A stretch of 64,000 bases of DNA from Chthonomonadaceae bacterium (GTDB lineage: Bacteria > Armatimonadota > Fimbriimonadia > Fimbriimonadales > Fimbriimonadaceae), in the NCBI GenBank assembly GCA_015709495.1, contig CP054189.1, positions 1,674,001 through 1,738,000 of the forward strand, given 5' to 3'. The position numbers were made by a program, and so were the translations under genes. The notes below the pieces were generated by a model that did not search any database, was not told the origin of the DNA, and worked only from the letters and a program-made list of their open reading frames with translations. Of the stretch, positions 25,557 through 33,568 are shown piece by piece (position 1 is the first letter of the stretch; each line of letters opens with the position of its first letter).

Positions 25557-26483
25557 ATGCAGTCCACAGAATCGAACGTGCGACAAGAGCCTTCCTCGGG
25601 GAGGATTCTAGGAATCAACCCGGACGCCAAGGGCGGCCGCAAGAGCAGGCCACGCCGAAAGGGGCGGAACCTCTCACCCGAACGGCAGGCCTCACTCGCA
25701 TTGGCTCGATCGAGAATGTACTTGCTGCTGTCGCTGGGCTTTCGGTATCCGTCCGAAGAGACCTTCGAGTGCCTCAAGATTGAGTGCGAAGCGGTCCGAG
25801 AGGCGATTCGGAAAGGCTTCCTTCCGGCGGCGACGGCCGACGGCAGCCTCCAGGAAGAGGTGGAGCGCCTTGCAGCCTTCCTCGAAGACCTCGATTTTCC
25901 GAAATTCGAGGCTGAGTACCTGCGGGTCTTCACTCATGTGATCACCTCGGATTGTCACCCTTGCGAGACCGCTTACACCGCCACGCACCTCTTCCAGCAG
26001 GCGAACAAGCTCTCAGACCTCAACGGCTTCTACCGAGCGTTTGGAGTTACACCCGGAACCGAGCGCCCCGACCATATCAGCGTCGAGGCCGAGTTCATGG
26101 CCTATCTCGCGCAAAAGGAAGCTCGGGCCGCCTCGACGGGACGCCCGCGACGAGCTTCGGCGATGTACCGGACCCAAGTCGCCTTCCTGGAAACCCATTT
26201 GGGGCCCTGGGTACGGGTATTTGCGAAGTTCGTAGCCATCAAGGCGCCGAGCGGTCCGCACCATTGCCTAGCCAACCTAGTGAGTAGGTTTTTCCCCTGG
26301 GAGTTTGCGGAGCAAGGGGCCCGAGTCCATGAGATTTCCGGCCCGCCGAAACCGCTCCCCTTGATGCAGCAAAAAGAGATGGAAACGGAGGACGACGAGT
26401 GTCCCGTGTTCGAGTTGGCCTGTTCGCGCCAAGGAGTGCTGGGCACTCATGCAGAGACCTTTGGGTTGGGAGGAGATGACTAA
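25557..26483 (+). CDS. TorD/NarJ-like molybdoenzyme assembly chaperone
   Basis: 308 residues. The core from about residue 45 has the helical TorD/DmsD pattern: ARSRMYLLLSLGFRYPSEET, EAEYLRVFTHVITSDCHPCE with the conserved P-C-E segment, GFYRAFGVTPG and PDHISVEAEFMAYLAQKE. Such chaperones bind the twin-arginine signal and hold the alpha subunit until cofactor insertion is complete. The first 45 residues are a basic, unusual extension (GRKSRPRRKGRN). It lies 10 bp after the beta gene, matching the narGHJI-like logic of enzyme followed by chaperone. It acts in the cytoplasm. Confidence 0.88.
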   Translation: MQSTESNVRQEPSSGRILGINPDAKGGRKSRPRRKGRNLSPERQASLALARSRMYLLLSLGFRYPSEETFECLKIECEAVREAIRKGFLPAATADGSLQEEVERLAAFLEDLDFPKFEAEYLRVFTHVITSDCHPCETAYTATHLFQQANKLSDLNGFYRAFGVTPGTERPDHISVEAEFMAYLAQKEARAASTGRPRRASAMYRTQVAFLETHLGPWVRVFAKFVAIKAPSGPHHCLANLVSRFFPWEFAEQGARVHEISGPPKPLPLMQQKEMETEDDECPVFELACSRQGVLGTHAETFGLGGDD

Positions 26484-26486
26484 ACC

Positions 26487-27431
26487 ATGTTGTTCGATCG
26501 AAACACGACGGCGATCCTAGTTCTCTGTTTGATCGCTACGGTGGTTCTGACCGCAACGCGAACTCGAATCAGTTCCTCGGCCGTTCCTGCGCTCGTGGCC
26601 CGAACGGTCGATTCCGCGTCGGCCTCAGACCCGGATTCGCCGGCATGGGACGAGGCGAAAGGGATGAGGATCGCGCTCAGTTCGGGTGGCGCGGGTTTGG
26701 TGCGAACCGCCACGGTCCGGACCTTGAGCGATGGGGAACTGCTCTACATCCTTCTCGAATGGTCCGACGAATCTCCGGACCTCAGCTTCAAGGGACCCTA
26801 TGAGTTCATCGAACGAGGCGAGACCTTGCGCGACGCCGCGCAGATCGCGTTTTCTGCGGGGAAGGTTGAGCCTATGCCGCTCTTCGCGTTGGCCGGATCG
26901 ACGGGAGCCGTGACGCTCTGGCAATGGAACTCCCACTGGCAAAGGGCCTTCGAAACCGCCCAGGCTGGGGTCATCGGAGACCGTACGCCCGACAACATTG
27001 CCGATATGTACCCCTATGAGGGCGAAATCCTCTACTACCCTGCTCGGGCGGCTGGCAACGAAAACGCTCGCGAGAGTCGGTCTGAGCCCGCCGAGGCCAT
27101 GATTGCAGCCCGCAACTCAGGGCTCAAGCTGCACCCGGACGCCCGGCTTGTGGGCCGAGGCTCCTGGTCGGGGGGCAAGTGGCGTGTTCACTTCGTCCGG
27201 CCTTTGGTAACGCCCGGCGACCCGGGCCCCATCTTCAGCAATTCACGAACTACGTTCGCAGTCTCGCTGTGGGATGGCGGCCAAGGGGACCGAGGAGCGT
27301 CGCGAGCGGTTTCGACTCCGATTCTCTTATATGCGGACGTGCCTATGGCGGCAAACACCCTTCGCGTAGCGGCCAACTGGCCCCAGGATGCAACGGCGGC
27401 GTCTGAGACGCGTGCGACGAGAGGAAACTAA
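26487..27431 (+). CDS. nxrC-like: Heme b-binding gamma subunit of the NXR-like enzyme (ethylbenzene dehydrogenase gamma type)
   Basis: 314 residues. Residues 1-25 are a signal peptide or single anchor (AILVLCLIATVVLTA). The rest is the beta-sandwich of the EbdC/NxrC group: DSPAWDEAKGMRIAL near the start, YILLEWSDESPDLSF, RDAAQIAFS, TLWQWNSHWQRAFETA, DNIADMYPYEG and GSWSGGKWRVHFVRPL. In characterised relatives the heme b iron is held by Met and Lys; several Met and Lys are present but I cannot assign the pair. It would link the beta subunit to a c-type cytochrome. GGAGGAG precedes the start by 11 nt. It overlaps the next gene by one base. Confidence 0.87.
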   Translation: MLFDRNTTAILVLCLIATVVLTATRTRISSSAVPALVARTVDSASASDPDSPAWDEAKGMRIALSSGGAGLVRTATVRTLSDGELLYILLEWSDESPDLSFKGPYEFIERGETLRDAAQIAFSAGKVEPMPLFALAGSTGAVTLWQWNSHWQRAFETAQAGVIGDRTPDNIADMYPYEGEILYYPARAAGNENARESRSEPAEAMIAARNSGLKLHPDARLVGRGSWSGGKWRVHFVRPLVTPGDPGPIFSNSRTTFAVSLWDGGQGDRGASRAVSTPILLYADVPMAANTLRVAANWPQDATAASETRATRGN

Positions 27432-28372
27432 TGGCGGTCCAACAACCCTTGTCACCGACTTCCGGAGTTCACCCGCTCAGGTCGATCTTGGCGCTGGCGG
27501 CCCTTTTCGGATTGGGAGAACTCGCGCTCCTTCGCTTCGTTGGGGCTCTGAGCTTTGACAGGACGATCGCCACGGGCGCGGTTGCTGGGGGCTGGGCTTC
27601 GACCGTCGGCAGCTTTTTTCTCGACTTCGCCACGATCCTGGTGTTCGTGAGCCTTGTGGTCTTTGCCTTGACCCCTTTGCGCTGGCGAAGCGGCTGGAGC
27701 TTTACCCTTGTGGGGTACGTGCTCCTCGCCGCGATCCTGCCTTGGGCTTCGGCGATGGGACCATGGGTTCCGGCTACTTTTGGGTTCATCAGCGCGGCGC
27801 TGACGCTCGTGGTGGGATTGGTGGCTCTCGTCCGGCCCAATGCGGAAGGCAAGTTCGCCATTGGGCTCTTGCTGCTGGCCTTCGTCTGCGCTTACGTCTA
27901 CGCCCTCTCGCCCGCCTTCCTCAGTCCGTCGAGCATCGTTGCTCCGGGAGGACCGGGAACTCTGGGATTCGGCGAGGTCTTGTACGTCGTAGCCGGAGGG
28001 TTCGCGTTCTACGCTTGGGGATGGCGGCGCATTCAGGAAAACCGCGCCGGGCTGTATGCCGGCCTCGCCGCGGCGTTGGCGTTGGCGCTCTATTTTGGAG
28101 TGGGCGGGCCTTCCGCTGTGGCCGCACTCACACAAGCCACAGGGCTGACCGTCTTTCTCCCGGTTTGGGTCTATGTCGTCAGCACGTTCTTCTTCGCGAC
28201 GACGGCGTTCTCTTGTGTCCTTGACAAGAACTCGTTTGCGACGGGGGCTGCGTTCCTCCTCTTCCTCATTGCGGGGCTTCTGCCGGTCACCAGCTACCAG
28301 CAGGCGCTAGTCGTCATGGGGATGGTGTTGCTGGCTCATGGGCAAGACGCGTTTCGAATGGGCGCCGAGTAG
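27431..28372 (+). CDS. Polytopic membrane protein ending the NXR-like operon, function unknown
   Basis: 313 residues, about nine or ten membrane helices filling nearly the whole protein (for example ILALAALFGLGELALLRFVG, FLDFATILVFVSLVVFALTP, GFAFYAWGWRRI). There are very few histidines, so it is unlikely to be a heme b quinol-oxidising subunit. No transporter signature is seen. The stop of the gamma gene and this ATG share a base, so it is translated with the operon. Possible roles are a membrane anchor, nitrite/nitrate movement or assembly; none can be supported from sequence alone. Confidence 0.8.
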   Translation: MAVQQPLSPTSGVHPLRSILALAALFGLGELALLRFVGALSFDRTIATGAVAGGWASTVGSFFLDFATILVFVSLVVFALTPLRWRSGWSFTLVGYVLLAAILPWASAMGPWVPATFGFISAALTLVVGLVALVRPNAEGKFAIGLLLLAFVCAYVYALSPAFLSPSSIVAPGGPGTLGFGEVLYVVAGGFAFYAWGWRRIQENRAGLYAGLAAALALALYFGVGGPSAVAALTQATGLTVFLPVWVYVVSTFFFATTAFSCVLDKNSFATGAAFLLFLIAGLLPVTSYQQALVVMGMVLLAHGQDAFRMGAE

Positions 28373-28417
28373 GGGTCCTTCGGGCGCGGCAAGAGGACTC
28401 GGCGGCTTCGTATCTCG

Positions 28418-28423
28418 TAGACT
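28418..28423 (+). promoter_or_regulatory. -10 box TAGACT, 6 nt before ubiX
   Basis: TAGACT preceded by CTCG, followed by exactly six bases and the ATG at 28430. It fits the leaderless pattern described for other genes in the window and separates ubiX from the NXR-like operon. Confidence 0.5.
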
Positions 28424-28429
28424 TACGCC

Positions 28430-29029
28430 ATGTCGACTGGTACCCTCATTGTGGGCGTCACAGGCGCGAGTGGAGCCATCTACGCGCAACGGTTCCTGCG
28501 GGAGGCTTCCCGCCTCTACGATCGGATCTACCTCATCCTCTCTGAGCAGGCTTGCCAGGTGGCCGAACATGAGTTGGGAGTGAGGCTCGACAAGGGGGCG
28601 TTCGACCCCGAATCGTGGTTGGGAAAACCCATAGATAACCTAGTTTTATTGGGGGATCGCGACTATTTCACACCGCCCGCGAGCGGCTCATTTCGGCATG
28701 AGGGCATGGTCATCGTTCCGTGTTCGATGGGCACGGCCGGCCGCATCGCAAACGGGGTGAGCGACGACCTCTTGACGCGCTGCGCGGACGTTTGCCTGAA
28801 GGAGAGACGCAAGCTCGTTGTCGTTCCCCGCGAGATGCCCTGGAACTTGATCATGCTGCGGAATCTGACTTCGATTACCGAAGCCGGCGGGATCGTCGTG
28901 CCCGCTTCCCCCGCGTGGTACGGCCGTCCCAAAGCGCTAGAGGACCTAGCGGATACGGTCGTGGCGCGCGTCCTGCAAGCATTGGGACACGATTCCGACC
29001 TTATACGCCCTTGGATGGCCGATGAGTAG
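28430..29029 (+). CDS. ubiX: Flavin prenyltransferase UbiX
   Basis: 199 residues, typical length. It attaches a dimethylallyl group to FMN to make the prenylated flavin used by UbiD-type decarboxylases. Motifs: GVTGASGAIYAQRFLRE at the N-terminus (FMN phosphate loop), VIVPCSMGTAGRIANGVSDD, RKLVVVPREMPWNLIMLRNL and PASPAWYGRPK near the end. All are intact. No ubiD is in the window. It overlaps the following epimerase gene by 8 bp. Confidence 0.96.
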   Translation: MSTGTLIVGVTGASGAIYAQRFLREASRLYDRIYLILSEQACQVAEHELGVRLDKGAFDPESWLGKPIDNLVLLGDRDYFTPPASGSFRHEGMVIVPCSMGTAGRIANGVSDDLLTRCADVCLKERRKLVVVPREMPWNLIMLRNLTSITEAGGIVVPASPAWYGRPKALEDLADTVVARVLQALGHDSDLIRPWMADE

Positions 29030-29936
29030 GGTCGTGGTTGCAGGAGGAAGCGGCTTTCTGGGAAGCGCGCTTTTGGCCGCCCTGAAGCTGCGCGAGGTTC
29101 AAACGGTCGTCCTCTCGCGCTCCGGCTCTCCCATCTCCAACGCCGACGAAGTGGTCGTGTGGGACGCCAAGTCGCTGGGGGCTTGGACGGACGCGCTGGT
29201 GGGCGCCGATTGCGTGGTCAATCTCTGCGGTTCACCGATCGACCGGAAGTGGACGGACGAAGAGAAACGCCGGATCGTTTCCAGCCGCGTCGAGCCCACG
29301 CGAGCCCTTGGGCATGCGCTTTCCACCCTGAATCCGCGGCCCGCGCAGTGGGTCAACATCAGCGCCATCGGATATTATGGGAACCTAGCGACTGGACTTG
29401 CCGCAGAGGATAGCCCTCCGGGCGCCGACTTCCTCGGCCAGGCCTGCGCTTCATGGGAAGCGGCCCAGAGGGAAACGGTCCCGGAGCGCGTCCGAGCTTG
29501 CCGGATTCGTCTTGGCGTCGTTATGGGGAAGCAGGCCGGGTTCTTACCGGTCGTCGCATCCCTCGCGCGCTGGTTTCTCGGAGGCGCGGCGGGTTCGGGG
29601 AAGCAATGGGTGAGCTGGATTCATCTCGAAGATGCCGTGGCGTTGATGCTTTGGGCCATCGAAAATCGGCTGGAGGGAGCGTGGAATGCCGTCGCTCCCC
29701 ATCCGCTTCCCAACGCCGAACTCATGGCGAAGGTGCGCAAGGCCCTCGGCCGTCCGTGGTGTCCGCCCGCTCCTGCGTTCCTCATTCAATCGATAGCTGG
29801 ATGGATCGGCAAGGAGGGCTCGGTGATTCTGGGCGGGCAACGAATCTCAGCCGAGAAGTGCCTTTCCGAGGGATTCGAGTTCCGATACCCTGACGCCGAG
29901 TCCGCCTTGGACAACCTGCTTCGGGAAAACAAGTGA
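29022..29936 (+). CDS. TIGR01777-type NAD(P)-dependent epimerase family protein
   Basis: 304 residues. The Rossmann dinucleotide loop GGSGFLGSALLAALK is at residues 7-21. Family-specific segments follow: VVNLCGSPIDRKWTDEEKRR, NISAIGYYGN with the Tyr of the SDR-type active site, RIRLGVVMGKQAGFLP, GSGKQWVSWIHLEDAVALM and WNAVAPHPLPNAELM. This group (YfcH/SulA-like) is widespread but its substrate is not established. It is translated from an ATG inside the end of ubiX. Confidence 0.93.
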   Translation: MSRVVVAGGSGFLGSALLAALKLREVQTVVLSRSGSPISNADEVVVWDAKSLGAWTDALVGADCVVNLCGSPIDRKWTDEEKRRIVSSRVEPTRALGHALSTLNPRPAQWVNISAIGYYGNLATGLAAEDSPPGADFLGQACASWEAAQRETVPERVRACRIRLGVVMGKQAGFLPVVASLARWFLGGAAGSGKQWVSWIHLEDAVALMLWAIENRLEGAWNAVAPHPLPNAELMAKVRKALGRPWCPPAPAFLIQSIAGWIGKEGSVILGGQRISAEKCLSEGFEFRYPDAESALDNLLRENK

Positions 29937-29958
29937 ATCCCAGGCGGATTCTGTCTGC

Positions 29959-30480
29959 CTACCTAGCGATCTTGGTGACCGAGTACGTAAGCGGCCCGTC
30001 CGGGGCGTCCACGCTGATCGTGTCCCCGGTCTTGCTGCCGAGCAGCGCCGAACCCATCGGGGACTCGTTGCTGATGTAGTCTCGGTTCGGATCCGCTTCT
30101 ATGCTCGATACCACGCGGACCGTAAAGCTTTCTCCAAGCGAGGAATCGCTTAGGGTGACTAGCGATCCGATCCCGACGAACGAGGTGGGAATGTCCTCCT
30201 CGTTCAGGACCTGCGCCGTACCAAAAATCGACTTGAGTTCGGCGATCCGGTTTTCGACGATCGCCTGTTCGAACTTCACTTCGTCGAGTTCGCTGTTGTC
30301 TTCGCTGAACTCGCCGTGCTCTTGGCTCTCTCTAATCCGTTCAGCGATCTCAGGCCGCTTTTCCAGCGTGAGGTATTCGAGCTCCTTCTTGAGCTCCTCG
30401 TGACCTTCCGGCGTCAACCAAACGATCGTTCCGCTTACTTCGGTCTGACCGTTCCCCGCGATGCTGTTGATTTCTTCCAT
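29959..30480 (-). CDS. Second GreA/GreB-family elongation factor
   Basis: 173 residues from the ATG at 30480; the longer frame to 30567 runs through a perfect TATAAT and is rejected. The coiled coil is recognisable (TPEGHEELKKELEYLTLEKR, then PEIAERIRESQEHGEFSEDN) with an acidic tip GEFSEDNSELDEV, and the C-terminal domain has VGIGSLVTLSD and ISNESPMGSALLGSKTGD. It is clearly a paralogue of greA at 11220 but has a 15-residue polar N-terminal extension. It may modulate RNA polymerase under other conditions, as Gre-like paralogues do in several bacteria. Confidence 0.92.
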   Translation of the reverse strand: MEEINSIAGNGQTEVSGTIVWLTPEGHEELKKELEYLTLEKRPEIAERIRESQEHGEFSEDNSELDEVKFEQAIVENRIAELKSIFGTAQVLNEEDIPTSFVGIGSLVTLSDSSLGESFTVRVVSSIEADPNRDYISNESPMGSALLGSKTGDTISVDAPDGPLTYSVTKIAR

Positions 30481-30496
30481 ATCTGATCGATCCGCA

Positions 30497-30502
30497 ATTA
30501 TA
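30497..30502 (-). promoter_or_regulatory. -10 box TATAAT for the second greA-like gene
   Basis: A perfect TATAAT on the minus strand preceded by TAG, ending 16 nt before the ATG at 30480. The transcript would have a leader of about 9 nt. Confidence 0.5.
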
Positions 30503-30621
30503 CTAAGGTTCCTATCCCATACGTCTCCACAAGACCTGATGTTTCGGTGTGTTGGACATATCGGCAAGACGTTGCCCGCTCCTTATGGGTTCGCATCGAG
30601 TTATCGCATACCTCCAGAAGG

Positions 30622-30627
30622 TAGGCT
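30622..30627 (+). promoter_or_regulatory. -10 box TAGGCT, 7 nt before the 30635 gene
   Basis: TAGGCT preceded by AGG; the ATG of the next gene is 7 nt away. Matches TAnnnT at the leaderless spacing, but it is a weaker match to TATAAT than the others. Confidence 0.35.
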
Positions 30628-30634
30628 CGGCCTG

Positions 30635-31351
30635 ATGCGAATCGTCGCCTTGCCCCTCGTGGGCGCACTCGTCGGAATCTCGGCCGCGCAAGGGGGAAGC
30701 CCTTCCGGGCCGTTTGCGACGACAGGCCCCGACGTTTCGGTCGTCATCACGGAGCATGCGACTGGCGCGGACATCGTCGAGATTACGGCCACCCGCGCCG
30801 AGTACCCCGCCGCACTCCTCTCAGAGCAGATTTCGGCGCTTGGCAAGTACTTGAATTCCGAGCCGCGAGTTCTGAGGGTCTTCGAACAGAGCCTCGATCC
30901 TGAAAACCAGCGCCTGAGCTTTCTGAAGGCGACTTTCGCGGTTGACGGATTGATCGACCGCAGATTGGGCGTCTTGCGGCTCGAACCGCTTGCGAGGGCT
31001 TTCGCCGGCGCGGCGTCGCCCAACACGGTCCAAGGCCTTAGCGTGATCTTCGACGGGGAACTTCCTACCGCCTCGACTATTCAAAGCTTCGAAAGTACGG
31101 CGGTGTCGATCGCCGGCCGGGTGACACGCGACCCGACCGGAATCGAGTATCGCATCCGATTGAAGACGCAGAAGGCCGATGAAATCAGGATTCCCGAGTC
31201 TGCAAACGAACAAACGGAACCTCAAGCTCCGTCCAGTTCCACGGGAGGGCCACCTGCTTACGCCTGGGTGTTTCTTGGGTTGGCAGGGATCGCTGCGGGT
31301 GCTTTGGTATACTTCGCCCTGCTCCGATCGCAAAGGGCAAAGCGGCCCTGA
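30635..31351 (+). CDS. Exported protein with C-terminal membrane anchor, function unknown
   Basis: 238 residues from the ATG at 30635. An N-terminal signal (IVALPLVGALVGISAAQG) and a single C-terminal membrane helix (AWVFLGLAGIAAGALVYFALL) followed by basic residues (RSQRAKRP) make a type I membrane protein with its body outside the cytoplasm. The body is acidic, with strands such as VSVVITEHATGADIVEITATR and a low-complexity Pro/Ser/Thr linker before the helix. No known domain. It precedes the three pilT genes by 30 bp and could belong to their operon, but no pilus-related feature is seen. Confidence 0.75.
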   Translation: MRIVALPLVGALVGISAAQGGSPSGPFATTGPDVSVVITEHATGADIVEITATRAEYPAALLSEQISALGKYLNSEPRVLRVFEQSLDPENQRLSFLKATFAVDGLIDRRLGVLRLEPLARAFAGAASPNTVQGLSVIFDGELPTASTIQSFESTAVSIAGRVTRDPTGIEYRIRLKTQKADEIRIPESANEQTEPQAPSSSTGGPPAYAWVFLGLAGIAAGALVYFALLRSQRAKRP

Positions 31352-31381
31352 GATTCGAAACATAGAACGAGCGTAACCGCC

Positions 31382-32461
31382 ATGCGAGATCCTGCGAGCA
31401 TCAACATCCACGAACTGATCGACATTGGCTATCACGAGAGAGCTTCTGACGTTTTCGTCAAGGGAGGGTCTCCTCCCATGATGAGGCTCCACGCCAAGGT
31501 CCAGCCCCTTCCCGGCGAATGGCCCGTCATCGACCCCTACAACGCGCAGCGGATGATCGGCGGGATCATGACCGAGAAGCAGCGCAGGAAGTTCGAGGAC
31601 CACATGGAGATGGACCTCGCCTTTAGCGTGGGGGAGACGTGCCGCGTTCGCGCGAACATCCACATGCAACGAGGGACTTGGGGCATCGTCTGCCGTATCA
31701 TCCCCACCGACATCCTGAACATCGAGCAGTTGGGTCTACCGCCCGTGTTGCAGGAGTTCGCCAAGATTCGGCAAGGACTGGTCCTTTTCACCGGCCCTAC
31801 GGGATCGGGCAAGACCACTTCGCTCGCCGCGATCATCGACGTGATCAACTGCACGAGACCGGTGCATATCGTCACGATCGAAGACCCGCTGGAGTTCGTT
31901 CACAGGGACAAAGCTTCTTATATCACGCAGCGGGAGATTGGGATCGACACCGAGGACTTCCAACCCGCGCTTCGCGCTGTGGTTCGAGAGGCGCCTGACG
32001 TGATCTTGATCGGTGAAATGCGGGACGTCGCTACTTTTAACGTCGCTATGCAGGCCGGTGAAACGGGCCACTTGGTGTTCTCGACCGTCCACACATCGAG
32101 CGCTTACGAGACCATGGACCGTATCGTCAACATGTTTCCGCCTCACGAAAAGAATCACTTGTGCATTCGACTTGCCTCAGCCTTGCGGGCGATCGTCGCG
32201 CAGAAGCTGGTTCCGCGAGCGGACGGACTGGGCCGTGTCGCAGCTTGTGAGATCCTCGTCGTCACGCCCACGGTGCAGAAGATCATCGAAGACGGACACT
32301 TCAGCGACCTTTACCACGCGATCAACGAAGGCGAGTTCTGGGGAATGCAGACGATGAACCAGAGCCTGCTGCGGTACGTCAAGGCCGGGGTGATCAGCGA
32401 GGAGATTGCGCTGAACTACGCGGGAATTGCTTCTGAACTGAAGCAGATGTTGCGCCGATAA
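31382..32461 (+). CDS. pilT: Type IV pilus retraction ATPase PilT, paralogue 1
   Basis: 359 residues. PilT hexamers depolymerise the pilus at the inner membrane and drive twitching or DNA uptake. Walker A GPTGSGKTTS, Asp box TIEDPLEFVH, Walker B region DVILIGEMRD and His box GHLVFSTVHTSSA are all present; the N-terminal PAS-like domain starts with SDVFVKGGSPPMMR. This copy is the most divergent of the three (VHTSSAYETMDRIVNMFPP rather than HTVDAAQTIDRI), which brings it closer to PilU/PilT2 types. The stop codon is followed within 12 bp by the next paralogue. Confidence 0.95.
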   Translation: MRDPASINIHELIDIGYHERASDVFVKGGSPPMMRLHAKVQPLPGEWPVIDPYNAQRMIGGIMTEKQRRKFEDHMEMDLAFSVGETCRVRANIHMQRGTWGIVCRIIPTDILNIEQLGLPPVLQEFAKIRQGLVLFTGPTGSGKTTSLAAIIDVINCTRPVHIVTIEDPLEFVHRDKASYITQREIGIDTEDFQPALRAVVREAPDVILIGEMRDVATFNVAMQAGETGHLVFSTVHTSSAYETMDRIVNMFPPHEKNHLCIRLASALRAIVAQKLVPRADGLGRVAACEILVVTPTVQKIIEDGHFSDLYHAINEGEFWGMQTMNQSLLRYVKAGVISEEIALNYAGIASELKQMLRR

Positions 32462-32473
32462 TTGAGGAGTCCG

Positions 32474-33568
32474 TTGAACCTCAACATCGACGATCTGCTG
32501 CGAGACCTGGTGAGCAAGGAGGCCAGCGACCTGCATATCAAGGCAGGCGAGCCGCCCTTCATGCGGATTCATGGCGACTTGCAGAGGGTGAACTACCCGG
32601 CGCTGTCCGAGGAGGATTCGCGTCAACTCCTCCTTAGCATCTTGAACGAAGAGCGCCGAGAGCGTCTTTACAGCTTCAAGGAACTGGACATGTCCTATCA
32701 CGTGTCAGGACTTGCGAGGTTCCGCGTAAATATGTTTTGGCATCGGCATAGCCTTGGAGCGGTGTTTCGGGTCATTCCGTTTCAGATTCGAACCATTGAC
32801 GAGCTCATGATGCCGCCGGTCAGCAAGCAACTCGCTCTCTTGCCGCGCGGGCTCATCCTCGTCACAGGTCCCACCGGTTCGGGGAAGTCCACTTCGCTGG
32901 CGGCGATGATCCACCACATCAACACGCACAAGCGATGCCATATCATGACCGTCGAAGACCCGATCGAATACGTGCATGAGGACTTGGAGAGCATCATCAA
33001 CCAAAGGGAACTCGGGACCGATACGCACACCTTTGCCGATGCCCTTCGCCACGTCATGCGGCAGAACCCGGACGTGATCCTCGTAGGCGAGATGCGCGAC
33101 CTCGAAACGATTCAATTGGCCATCACCGCCGCAGAAACCGGCCACCTCGTGCTCTCGACGCTGCACACCGTCGACGCCGCCCAGACGATCGACCGGATCG
33201 TGGACGTTTTTACTCCAGAGCAGCAGGCGCAGATCCGAACCCAGTTGAGCGTCACGCTGCAAGCCGTAATCTCGCAGACCCTCGTCCCCACGAAAGACGG
33301 CAAGGGACGCGTCGCGGCCTTTGAGGTCATGGTGGCGACCCCTTCGGTTCGGACTCTGATCCGCGAGGGAAAGACGCACCAGGTGTATCTCGACATCCAG
33401 ACCGGTGGCAGCTTGGGAATGCAGACGCTCGACGGCTCGCTGATCGAGTTGCTAAAGAAGGGGTTGATCGACTACGAGCACGCGCTCGCCAAGACTTCCA
33501 ACCCCGCCGACTTTCAACGACGCTGCATGAATCTCGGGCTTGTGGAGGTGTCCAGTGCTACGGCTTGA
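32474..33568 (+). CDS. pilT: Type IV pilus retraction ATPase PilT, paralogue 2
   Basis: 364 residues from a TTG at 32474, with GAGGAG 4-5 nt upstream; a TTG at 32462 is possible but overlaps the stop of the previous gene. Canonical PilT features: SDLHIKAGEPPFMRIHGDL, Walker A GPTGSGKSTS, TVEDPIEYVHED, DVILVGEMRDLETIQLAIT, AAETGHLVLSTLHTVDAAQT. It looks like the standard retraction motor of the three. Its last 14 bp overlap the start of paralogue 3. Confidence 0.95.
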   Translation: MNLNIDDLLRDLVSKEASDLHIKAGEPPFMRIHGDLQRVNYPALSEEDSRQLLLSILNEERRERLYSFKELDMSYHVSGLARFRVNMFWHRHSLGAVFRVIPFQIRTIDELMMPPVSKQLALLPRGLILVTGPTGSGKSTSLAAMIHHINTHKRCHIMTVEDPIEYVHEDLESIINQRELGTDTHTFADALRHVMRQNPDVILVGEMRDLETIQLAITAAETGHLVLSTLHTVDAAQTIDRIVDVFTPEQQAQIRTQLSVTLQAVISQTLVPTKDGKGRVAAFEVMVATPSVRTLIREGKTHQVYLDIQTGGSLGMQTLDGSLIELLKKGLIDYEHALAKTSNPADFQRRCMNLGLVEVSSATA

